Part shown: positions 12,888 through 24,400 of the stretch, in pieces | Position numbering within the stretch: the first letter of the stretch is position 1 | Layout of the letters: the number at the start of each line of letters is the position of its first letter | Source: Typha latifolia | Taxonomy: Eukaryota; Streptophyta; Magnoliopsida; Poales; Typhaceae | DNA length: 64,000 nt | Assembly: GCA_019914945.1 (NCBI GenBank) | Contig: CM034102.1 | Location: 17,039,501 to 17,103,500 of the forward strand | Direction: 5' to 3' | Program-made: the position numbers and the translations under genes | The notes under the pieces: model-generated | What the model was told of the DNA's origin: nothing | The model's database searches: none | What the model saw: the letters and a program-made list of their open reading frames with translations, nothing else

Positions 12888-13878
12888 TTTGGGAAGAGTA
12901 ATTAATGCGGAGATTTGTTTAGGGTTTTAAGGTTCTCGCCATGAAAGGAGATCAGGAGAGAAGACGAGTAGTCGTTACTCGTTACCGATTCTATAGTAGA
13001 ATGGGAATAGTCGGCGTGGCCGGTGAACGTCATGCCGATCTCTATAATTTATTATCGGATTCGGGTTTTAGAACCATGCACAAGTTACCGATAACCATTA
13101 GGGACATTGTTGTAAATTTCCTGTGTCCGTTCCATACGGACACTTCCGATACCGTCCGCATATTTCAATATCCGCACCATATCACATCGTCGAGGTCTTT
13201 CGAGCGCCATTTAAAGCTCTTCTTTTTTCCGGAAGAATAGACGCAGCCCCTCTTCCCAGAGAGCGAAACCCTAGAAAAATTACCCTTTTATCTTCTCTTC
13301 GCCCTTTTGAAAAATTTCTTCACCCTCTCTTATCCATCTTATTCGTCTTGCTCTTTACCCCTTCTTCTTACCTTCTTGTTTTCAGATTATTTTGTGTTTT
13401 GCTTTGTTTTTTTTTGTTTTTTGTTTTCAGGAAAATATGGGTGATTCGAGTGTTTGGCTCTGATCGGTGCTAAGGATCGTTTGTTCCGAGATTATTTCCA
13501 AGTGGATTTTGATTCGTTTTCCTTCTAATGACTGTTTTGTGTTCTCGAATTAGGGTTTCTTGCTCGGCTCTGTCCTGATCTTGGAATCTTTCGTCTGCGG
13601 TGGTTCTTGAAGCCGATTGCTTGGTGAGTTCTCTTATTGCTTTTTCTTGTCTGAAGATTGGAACTTTGGCATTTGCATTAGGGTTTTCCCTTTAATCCGT
13701 CGTTGTTTGACATTAGGGTTTTGTCATATTCGAGGTTTTTTAATCCTCTTCTTGGTTAGATTGTCCATAAACCTAATTATTTGTTCCTATAAGTTAGCAA
13801 AGAAATTTACCATTTTATTTATTTAATGACGAGTAGGTGCTGTGAAGATACCTATTCATTGGGTTGCAGCTGACTAAG
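12888..13878. promoter_or_regulatory. Divergent promoter region of bL12m (-) and Acinus (+)
   Basis: About 990 bases separate the two start codons. On the bL12m side a telo-box core (AAAACCCTAAA on the minus strand) lies at 12918-12928. On the Acinus side AAACCCTAG lies at 13266-13274, just downstream of the presumed transcription start. Telo-boxes are common in plant ribosomal and growth-related promoters. The Acinus 5' UTR appears to hold an intron, with donor GTGAGT at 13624 and acceptor TTGCAG ending at 13869, nine bases before the ATG. No clear TATA box was identified. Confidence 0.6.
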
Positions 13879-16800
13879 ATGCCTTCACCATTCCCCGTGC
13901 TCAATAACAAGCCAATTGATCAATGGAAGGTTACCGAGTTAAAGGACGAGTTAAGGAGGAGGAGATTGCCAATAAAAGGTTTGAAAGATGATTTGGTGAG
14001 GAGGTTGGATGAAGCTCTTCGAACTGAGATGGAAGCGACCAAAGAAGAAGAAGAAGAAGAAGAAGAAGAAATTGGTAATGGTTTTGACACTGATTCATCT
14101 CTTCAGGGTAATGCCAACCAGGAGGAAGCACCGCCATCACAAGAAATATATACTGAAGTTGTCGCACATACAACTGTTGAAACTAATGCTGGTGCTAAAA
14201 CAGTTGGTACTATTGATAGCATTCCAGATGTCAATGAAGGAATTAAATTCCAGGATGAATATACAACGCCTGCTAGAGGATCCCATAAAGCAGCTGTGGA
14301 AACAGTGGGTGGAACTACCCTGGAAGACAGTGTGACTCAAAGTGTGATTCTCGATGATTATACAACTCGAGATTCTGTAATACCTGAAGAAGAGCATAAG
14401 GATTCTAAAATACCCAAAGAAGAGCATAAGGTTTCTATAATACCTGAAGAAGAGCATAAGGTTTCTATAATACCTGAAGAAGAGCACAAGGATTCTAAAA
14501 TACCCAAAGAAGAGCACAAGGATTCTATAATACCTGAAAAAGAGCATAAGGATCCTATGATACCCAAAGAAGAGCACAAGGATACTAAGCTTCCCGATGA
14601 GGATGTCAAGCCTAGCATGTCGGAATCAAAAAATCAGGTATCTGAGGTCAGCCCAGATTTAGGGTTTCAAGTAAAAAATGAGTCTATTTCTACTGATTCT
14701 ATATCAATTATTGAAAAGAGTAAACTAAAGGATAACTTAAATGCTGATAATTTTGATTTAGAACTAGAAGTTGTTAAGCCGGAGATGGTGCAACCATCAT
14801 CCAGCATTCCTCTCTTAGGTGGCGATTTACAGCAACCGGATGATAACAAAGAACTGGTTAAAAACCAGGTCTCTTTGGAAGAAATAGATTACAAATGTAC
14901 TACTAATGTGGACTCTACCAAGAAGGAAGATAGTGCTGATGGGGGTTCTCCAGAAAAATTAAATTTAGACAGAAGTTCGGGTGATGAATCAATGGAAGAG
15001 GATGTAACAGAAAGTAAGCAGATTGAGTCCAATATTAAGCCTCATGAACTTGATAAAATGATTGATGTTAGCGGTGGCCATGATGCGAAATTAAAGATCC
15101 ACTCTGATGCTGCTACTAGTGGATTCCCTCCTGAAAAGAGGGAAGTTCTTTTGGAAGAGAAAACTAGGCCAGCAGCTTCTACTGAGAAGAGGAAAATTGA
15201 AGGTACATCTTTAGCTCTCACATATTTTTCTTTTACAAAACTTTGTCTGCCGGTTCATTTTTAGTTACTTCAATAAGCATGTGATCAATATTAATGAGCT
15301 TGTATCCTCCTTTTTAGTAATGCTTTGCAAGTTTGCAATTGTTGGATAATGTGTCTCTTTCATTTACTACTTATTTTAATGACTTTGGATGCCATTAGAA
15401 TGTCATAATGCATTGCCCATTTTTAAATAAAAATACGCCATCCCCATCATTTCAAGTGTTCATATTGAATATTTTTGTGACTGGCCTTCTGTATATCCTG
15501 TTCATACATTTCTCCATCCACTTTATCAGATTAAAACTAATGCAAGGTGACTCCTTTCATGATCTAAGACATGCAAATGACATTAATGTTGCATTCTTCA
15601 TTGCATTATACTTGCTAGTTCAATTTTTCTCGGCCTTTCAGTTTTTTTTTTTACTTTAATCTTATGTAAGTAGTGATTATTTGAACTTTTCACTCTATTG
15701 TTGAATTAAATACTATCATATATCCAATTATCTTCTCTTTCTAGTTACTAGGTCGTCATTCCTCTCAAGCCATATTCTACTTCAATAAAATCATTTTGTA
15801 TGACTTAGATGCGATGCTCTATGTTCTTAGTATTTTAACATTGTAATAACTTTTAGCTGAATGTGCAGCTACGGAAGCTGTCGGCAACAATGAAACTTTT
15901 AAGCGACAGCGCAGATGGAACTCAGAGAATGTTAAAGTTCCAGAACAACAAACAACTAGTGCTGGTGGTTCCATTGCACCTAAGGATGTGTTCCAACCTA
16001 CTCCAAAACGTTCTTTCACCAGGTCTGACTCGGCTCTGAGTGTAGATTCCCCAAAGGAACGCATTGGTAAGCCTTTGCAATTTCTTCGTTCTAAGTATTA
16101 ATTTCATAGGATAATGTTTGACTGGCATTTTGCTTATTCTACATGCATTGCAGTACCACCGTCACAGAAGACTGCAACTACCACTCTGAGAATTGATCGG
16201 TTTGTGCGACCCTTTACTCTGAAGGCAGTGCAGGAGCTGCTTGGCAAAACTGGGTCTGTTTGTAGTTTTTGGATGGATCACATTAAGACCCACTGCTATG
16301 TGACGGTACAGTTCTTCTGACATCAGTTCCATTTTTTCCTCTTCTGCTGACAAGTCCTGGAAATATTATCAGTTTTTAGCATATTAAAATCTTTGTTGCA
16401 ATTTTTGGCTGCATGCCTTGATATAATCACTCCCTCCATAGTGGAATTTTGTTTTGTCTGTGGGTGGGGGACTGAGCTAGGAGGGCCTCGTTTAGTACTG
16501 CAAACTATCTGAAGGTTGAGGAGGCAAAGATCAGAGAAGAGGGGATAGGAATATTCATGGGAGATTTAGGAAATCAACATGCAATCAGTAGGGTGCCAAA
16601 CATTTAGTTTTAGCTGCATGCAGCTTCTGGCGTTGCATATCCTGGAATCCCTTTTTCCCAATATCAGATGCTATTTATCTTGATCACGATTATGAGTTGC
16701 TATGCAAACAAACAAGCTCTTTGATGGTTATTCCCTCAATTATCTGGTTTTTCTTTGGTCAATTGATATTGTTACATTTTCAGCTGATCATAGAATTCTA

Positions 16801-17377
16801 CAAATTCCTTTGGAGCCTTTTTAATTCTTTGAATGATGATAGTGCCATTAGATATTCCAAGGATATTTTTGTGGTATGATTTCTTAAGTGACTTTTTTGT
16901 GGCATATTCCAGTATTCATCAGTGGAGGAAGCTGTGGCAACTCGGAATGCTGTTTATGATCTTCAGTGGCCTCCCAATGGTGGAAACCATCTATTAGCTG
17001 ACTTTGTTGATCCACAAGAGGTAAAGCTACGTCTTGATGCCCCACTGCAATCTCCAGCGCCTGTTAGTCCCAGCCCAACTACACCGAAGGTCTCCCCCTT
17101 TCAACAAACCCCAAGCAATCAAACTATCCCTCGTCAAAATGCCCCAAGGCAGCAGTTACCTCCTCCACCTCTTCCTCCACCACCACCTCTGTCTAACCTG
17201 CCTTCCATGAGGGAAAAACTCCCACCGCCCCCTCCAAAGAAAGCCGAACCACCTGCTCTGACATTGGATGATCTTTTTAAGAAAACGAAGGCCTCTCCAA
17301 GGATATACTACTTACCCTTGTCAGAAGAGCAGGTGGCAACTAAAGTAGCATCACAGAGCAAAAGCTCCAGGGAGTAA
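13879..17377 (+). CDS. ACINUS: Acinus homologue: SAP domain, RRM-like segment and RSB motif
   Basis: Exons 13879-15202, 15869-16066, 16154-16305 and 16913-17377 give 712 residues. Residues about 14-50 form a SAP DNA/RNA-binding domain (PIDQWKVTELKDELRRRRLP). A Glu run, a decapeptide repeat array and a long acidic low-complexity region follow. The second exon has the KRQRRWNSENVKVPE box. The third and fourth encode an RRM-like fold (LRIDRFVRPFTLKAVQELLG, YSSVEEAVATRNAVYDLQWP). A proline-rich linker leads to the C-terminal RNPS1-SAP18-binding motif (LDDLFKKTKASPRIYYLPLS). In animals and Arabidopsis, Acinus scaffolds the ASAP complex with RNPS1/SR45 and SAP18 in the nucleus, affecting splicing and transcription. 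The ATG at 13879 is chosen because it follows a good 3' splice site and begins the MPSPFPVLNNKPIDQWK block. Confidence 0.93.
14380..14619 (+). repeat. Eight tandem 30-bp units encoding IPEEEHKxSx decapeptides
   Basis: Within Acinus exon 1, eight consecutive in-frame 30-nt units encode variants of Ile-Pro-(Glu/Lys)-Glu-Glu-His-Lys-(Asp/Val)-(Ser/Thr)-(Lys/Ile). The first seven are close copies. The last (LPDEDVKPSM) is degenerate. Glu- and Lys-containing forms alternate, suggesting duplication of a two-unit block as well as single units. Confidence 0.93.
16484..16612. mobile_element. Possible MITE remnant in Acinus intron 3
   Basis: Inside the 607-base intron, GGGCCTCGTTTAGTACTGC on the left is partly complementary to AGGGTGCCAAACATTTAG on the right, about 130 bases apart. 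GGGCCTCGTTTGG / CCAAAC-type ends are frequent in plant MITEs. The repeat is imperfect and a target duplication is not clear, so this is a weak call. Confidence 0.3.
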
Positions 17378-18243
17378 TGGTTCTCTCTTGAGCCCTGCTG
17401 GAGTCAAGTAGCTTGGTTGTGGGTGTGTCTTCTGGAATCTTTTCAGCTTTTAGAAGTCATGTTAGAAAATCTGAGGATGATGACTTTATTTGCTTTGCAG
17501 GGAAGAACAGGCACTTAATATCTGCTATCTTTCTCACCGCAAGATGGATTTTCCATTTGGCTCTTCGATCAATTCCATGTTTAGGAAAGACAGCTATAGT
17601 TTAACTAGTTGTAGACAATATGAGCAAATGTGAAGTGGTTAGGTGCTCATTGTGGAAAGCTACAGCATGGACCAACTTAAACTTGTACTCTGCTTATCTT
17701 TGGTTCCAAGTTTGAGTAAACCGTTCGATAATTTTGTTGATTTTTCCCTCTGCTATTTGGTTTATGATTTTGCTTATCTAAAAGTTTGTTGGTGATCTCC
17801 ATTCTATGATTAAAACTGTGGATCTGTAAGCTGCACAAGGAATGATAGCAGAAACCCGGTACTGATCACAGCGTTGATAACCTTGTGATTGGACTAATCA
17901 GGCATTTGCTATTCATCCTGTGATTGGGGTGCTCTATGCATCGAAATTCATACATGAAAACTAGATATGAGTTCCTGGATCGAATTCAATGACCTCATTT
18001 CATGGTTTGTCGCAATTCGTCCTCTCTTTTGGTCAAGCTATACGCGAGGCCTTTTTATTGCATCACAGCGTTGTTGCAATCTTTATCATAAGGCGGTTCA
18101 AGAAAAAAAAAAATCGAGATTGTTGACATTGACGCACTTTCTAAATAACAAAGGGTGTACAAATGAGATATCAACTATAAAAATCCAATACTTTTAGTTT
18201 AATAATTCTTTGGAGAAATACCAAAGATAAGCAGCAGCTTATG

Positions 18244-18278
<35 letters not shown>

Positions 18279-18419
18279 CTGTGATGCCAGACACCAAGTT
18301 GAGACTCATATTTACAGAAGCTAAGTTTTATCCCGGGAAAGGTGTCTTGCAGAAAAATATTGTTTCCCTCCCCGCGTAGAATGACTGCTGTTTTTTTGGC
18401 AATAATGGTGGGAAAAGGT
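17378..18419. other. Convergent spacer between Acinus and the coiled-coil gene
   Basis: It holds the presumed 3' UTRs of both convergent genes and a TA microsatellite. No coding exon is supported. Confidence 0.6.
18248..18275. repeat. (TA)n microsatellite
   Basis: About 14 perfect AT dinucleotides between the two convergent 3' ends. Confidence 0.95.
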
Positions 18420-21400
18420 TTAAAGTTTCTTGGGTGATCTAATCTTGAGTGTCACCATAAGTTTCTGTCTCTCTCCCTCGACCTCGGCAAACCTCAAGCT
18501 GAGTTGAGAGTACCGAGTGTGCATCTCTTTCAGTTCAGTTTCCACAGCATTGTTTCTTCTCTTCATCTCGAGCATGCCTTGTATCAATTCCTTGGTGTCC
18601 CCAAAGCTTTGAAAATCTGGTTCTTTATCATTATGTTGTTTGAGGAATGAACTGAGCCAAATAGATAAAGAAATCACGGCATTGTGCAATGTGCATGTCA
18701 GCTAACATAAAGGAACACTTAAGAAGCACAAGACTCGTTTTGTGTGCATCGATATATATAGTAAGTAGTTCAAGGAAAAGTATCCGTCTGTTTGAGTGTC
18801 CCATAATTCAACAGCTATTCCATGTGCCTGAGAGTTCGTTGGTACATGGACTATCATCTGACTAAGAGTGTTCCCTAAATTTCCTTCAGTTAAGATAACT
18901 GGAATGAGGCCCAATTAATAATCAGTTCCAAGACTGTGACAGGAAAAAGAAGGCAAGAATAATCTGGATCAAATTCATGAAATAGGTTTCAAAGAAGCAC
19001 ATACATATCCCCATGTAGTATAAGAGGAACTAAGGAAGACAAATCCAAAGAACAGCTTGTTGGATATAATATTGGAACCCGTAGATAGCAATGTTAATAT
19101 TGCTTCAAGTTATGCATACTTAAAACTCCTACAGAATAGCAAGCAGACTAGCCTCCATCTTACTCTACCTCAATTTGAACAAATAGAATGGAGAAAAAGA
19201 AAAAAAATATATATTAAAACTAAAAAAGTACAACTGAAAATAAGGATAAAAAGTTTAATGTTGAGTAACAGACATTATTACCTCTCAGAATGAACATCTG
19301 TTTCTTCCTTTTCCCCCAGTGCTGCTTCAGATTCAAGCTCCAATGCAAGTACCGTTCCATAGGCATTACCAGTGTTAGGTAATTCCTTAGATAAAGGAGT
19401 ACTTTTCAAATGTTCATTTGCCTGAGAGAGGAGATAATTGTACAGTAAGCAAGGGGTGCTATCTCTATTACTCTTTTCCATTCAGGAATTTGAAACATAG
19501 GCATACCATATCAAGATGTAATAATGCTCCTTGTAAACCATGTTGTGATGCATCAATTTCATTATCCACAAGAGGAAGAAGAGAAGACAAATTCTCATTT
19601 TTCAATCTCTCCAACTGCATAAAACAAGTGAAGGTCAACTGCCTATTAACAGATGAGTATCATCTAGTTAGTTAAGTTTAGCTATTCTGCTTTGCCATAT
19701 CATCAGTTAGGTTAAGCATAACTATTCTACTCTGACATTGTATATCATCCAGGTCTTAATAAATCTTTAGTCTTAAGTAGCTTCAAATCCTCCCACCACA
19801 TCAAATGAGATACTCTTCGGTCTCTGTCCTTTGTAAGCTTTCAATATAATCTCTTTCCCATTTTAATCGACTCATTCGGAGCCCATGTTACATATACTAG
19901 ATTATCATACAGAGTTCTCATGTTTTTTTTTTCTTCTGCCTATGTAGATACCTCACAAAAGCTTATAACATCTCAAAGAGGCCTCAATCATCCATCAATA
20001 TTCCAACTCCATTAGATGTACTCATTTGTTACAATAATATCTAGTCAACTACTCTAATACTGTATTATATTCTGCCATTGCAGTGGTCAACTTCATTAGA
20101 TGTACTCGTTCGTTACAATAATATCTAATCAACTACTCTAAGACTGTATTATATTCTGCCATTGCAGTGGTTATGGGGTCACCCAAAAGCTGTCAGAAAT
20201 ACAGGCAATTGTATTCCAGCTAATATTGACATTTAACATCAGAAAATGATGGACTAAGCAATAATATGAAGAGATGAATCTTTATCTGGAGTCTGGACCA
20301 ATTTGACATATTTTATGCGAATCTTAACTCATGTTGGGCTTCACATTGCTGTTCCTATCCAGCACTACAAGGCAAAAGCTTGAATGCAACATACCTCATT
20401 CTGAAAGAGCTTCATCCCAGTTTTCAGTCTTTGCTGCTCTCTGAAATGCTCCTCAATGGTAATGCTGTCAATGGTGTTATCCTCCAAAACTTTCTTTCTT
20501 TCAGGTTCACTTTTACCATTCTGTGAAAATAACAAGGATAGATAAATATCTATAAAACAAGAAGAGTGCTGATGAAGTTCAACATACAAGTTCCACTGGC
20601 ATTGTAACAAAGCCACAGAAGTACATGTATGATAGATACAGTTGGCTGGCCCTTTATATCAACTATATGTTTTCTGGGTACCAACTTGTTTCTAAACATG
20701 GTATATTATAAAACAAGATCACATGGCACAAGACAGAATGCCAAGTGGAAACTTCTCTATTGTTGCAAAATCTGGCTCACTGCTCGTGCAGCTCTCTGCA
20801 GGCTAAAATAATATATGAGTGCAAACATAGAAATAGTAAAATATCAAATAACTAGTGAGCAACATTTGCATCCAGAGGTAAGACAAGAATCTTTATATGG
20901 ACTGCACCACTGTGACAACAAACTTACAACATGCATAATCTCACCTATGTGAAGTCAAGAAAAAAATGTTGGATTGATGAAATACCTCCGAGGCTTGTGA
21001 ACCTGACAGAGAACTCATGAATGCACTCTCCTTGATGCAACCTGGATCAAGATCTTGACCATCTCCACATGATCCTGATGAGAACCTTGTATTCCGGAGA
21101 TCCCTCCCATCTACATTATCTAAAGGATCAAGACAGGCTGCAAGTGCTGTACCCTTTCCAGAATGTATGCTTGACATCTCTTCATAAACATTTTCAAATA
21201 CAGAATTAATGCCTCCAGAACGTTGCCCAATCGGTGTTATTTCAGGAGTGAAAAATCCATGATTTCCTTCTGACTGGATGTTATCAGAAGCTGCCATATT
21301 GTGCAGCAGCTGTTTAACTAAGCCAAGTTCCACCACCATTTTTTCCCTCTCCTCATGGCATTCTTGCAAAGAATCTTCAAGCTTCAGCTTTTCTTCCTTG

Positions 21401-24400
21401 CAGTAGTCAAGGCTTAAGATAGAGTGTTGCAGCTCTGTCTTGATGCTATCATAAGCCTTGATCAATTCTTTTCTATCTATCTGTACCATATGTAGCTCTG
21501 TCTCCATATCCGAGAATTTCACTGAAAGCTCCTCAATTCTTTTTGCAAGAGAAGCCTCATTTTTCTTTCCACGTTCAACTTCATCAAGAGTATTTTGCAA
21601 TTTCAATAATACTTCTTCCGCATACTTCGCAGAAACATAGAGCTGATTTTTCAGCTCTTGAATTTTCGACTCATACTGCTCCTTAATAAAAACAATTCTG
21701 AGAGACTCTTGCGTGGCAAATGATGATCCCTTTTTCTCCATTTTTTCACGTGCTTGATTACACTCAGTATCTGCTTTATTTTTCATTTCTCTTAGATGAA
21801 CAGACAAGTTCTTAAATTCTTCTGTCTTCTGAATCTGTTCAAAAAGTTTGTGAGTAAGCTCATTATGCTGCTCTCTTAATTTCCTCAACTCATGATCACA
21901 TTCCAACAGAAATGATATATTAAGTTGCTGTTCTTCAATCTTGGATCTAAGTATTATATTTGTAAATTCTAATTCATCTCTGGAGGATCTTAAATAGTCC
22001 ACCTGTTCTTCGAGGCTGACCAGTATGTTTGTGAGACGCAAAATCTCATCTTCAAAATTCTGTTTTCCTTTACAATTATCAGCATGGATAGTTGCATCTT
22101 CAGAATTCATATTTCCAGAAACAATCCAAGTTGCAAGATTTTTGATGATGTGATCAACAGGATTTTCCTTCTCATGAGTAAATTTATCAAGTTCAGACTG
22201 CAGTAGTTGCAGAGCAGTGGATAGTCTTGTATTTTTATCAACTAATTCATCTTTAATAGATAAATGTAGGACAGAATCTGTAAGCTTCATATGGAGCTCC
22301 TCATGGTCCTTTCCTAGTGTCTTGACTTGGCTGACAAGTTCCTGCACTTGACTTCTCATATAAATAACTTGAATATCAGCGACCAATAAATTCTCAAGAA
22401 AATCTGCCACGGAATTTTCATGCTCATCAACTTGAAGACGGAGGGATATATTCTCACCATTTAATATATTTTGGTTTTGTTCATTGCATGATAGAAGATG
22501 CTGCATTTGAATATTTTCCTTTTCCATTTCCAAAACCCAATCCCTCAGCTGAACAAGTTCAGCTTTTTGCTCATTGAAAGAAACCAGGTGTTGACCTTTT
22601 CCCTTTAATTGCAATGTTATATTAGATATTGCAGATTCAAGTTCCTCTCTCAATCCCTTTTCTATGTGCACATTTTCACAAGTGGATCTCAGACTTTCTT
22701 TTACACTTCTAAGTTCATTCTCCATCTGCATAAATACTTCATTTTTGGACTGCATTGACAACACTAAAGTTCTGTTTTCCTGCTTACAATTTGTAAGACT
22801 AATTTTGGTCCTTTCAAGTTCCTCCTTTAGGCCTTCAGATATCTGCGCCTTTTGGAGAAGATCCCTGCTTTCATTAGTAACACATTGTATTTCAACTTCC
22901 ATCAATTCAACTCTTGATGATAACTCTCTATTTATCTTTGCATGCTTTTCTTCAGCTTCTAAGCTAATTTTAAGCTTCCATGTCACATCCCTCAATTTTA
23001 ATTGAAGCATTTCATTAAGTTCCGTGGAGATCTGTAGCTTTGCTGTCAAAGCTTCCAAATCAGACTCAAACCTCTGCTTCATGTCAAACATCTCTGACTC
23101 CATAATCTTCAATGTACTTCTGACAGAGTCCTTCATTTCCTCCATCTCCTTCTTCTCCTGATGAAGTTGGAGAATTTTCTGGCAAGTTTGCTTCTGGAAT
23201 TGTTCCAAATGTGAGAAAATGGCTGCATAAGTCTTTCCTTCCACTTCGTCTTGTAGAAATATATCATTGAAATCAAAGGTGCCAATTTGCCTATTGCAGG
23301 AGATCATGTTGGAGTATAAATTATTCAGCCCCCCTTGAAGATGAGCAACAATTTTCTGAAAATCATCAGTCAGTGAGGTCTGCTTATAAAACTTCTCTTC
23401 CAATGACTTATAGTCTTTGTTCATCGAGTCCATTTCAGTCTGAAGATGACTCTTCTCCAGACTTTCTTGTATTAGTAAATTTTCAAGTTTGTTCCTTTCC
23501 TCAGTGCAAACCTTATACTTGCTCTCATAAGCTCTCCATTCCATCATCAGATTTTCATACTTTTCACTTGGAGAAGTATTTTGGGCTGAAAGATCCTGGA
23601 ACTTTGCTCGCAGAGTTTGATTACTAGTCAAGTCATCACACTTGGAGATATATTTAGTTCCATCTTCCCACAAAGTTTTGGTCTGATCCAAAGTGCTATG
23701 CAAGTCAAGAACCGAAGTTTCCTTAACATTATTTGAATGATCGAGTTGCTGCTCAAGTTCAACTATTCTGTTCTTCATGCACGTAATCCCATCAGTTGCA
23801 CCATACAATGTTTCTAGTAATATATCTGAGAAAGTTTTCCACTGAATGTTAGCTGCATGCAGCTCTGAAAGTTCAGCTTCCATATTTGAATAGAGCTCTT
23901 TTAACTGGCGAAGTGTTTTTATCTCTTCTACACCATTTTCATTATTTAACTGCTGCTTATCAGTGTCAGCATTATCCACTGATTGAAAATCATCAGACCA
24001 TAGAATAGCAGATCTTTCAAGTGATACTTCATGCTTCTCTATTTCTGGAGGTAGATCAGCATGGACAACAAGGTTCTTTATCGGGATGCAACAATGTTGT
24101 GAAGCTTCCCATAAAGGATTACTTGAGTCAATTTCATCTGCACATGCTTCATCCTTGCTTTGAAATTCTTTGGTTTGGACTTCATCTACCAGATATAATT
24201 TAGTATGTTCCTCATGAAAGTTCTCATCAGCATCTGTGAGGGCTTGCTTTGTAAGATTTTCATTTGCCTCATACAATGAAAGAACCTGTGATGAGAGTAA
24301 CTCGAGGTCCTTCTGCAGACTGTCAACTGCGACGGAATAGTTCCAGCGAACCCTTCTGAGTGCAGTTTCTAAAACAAGAGCCCTTTCCTCAAGTTCTTTA

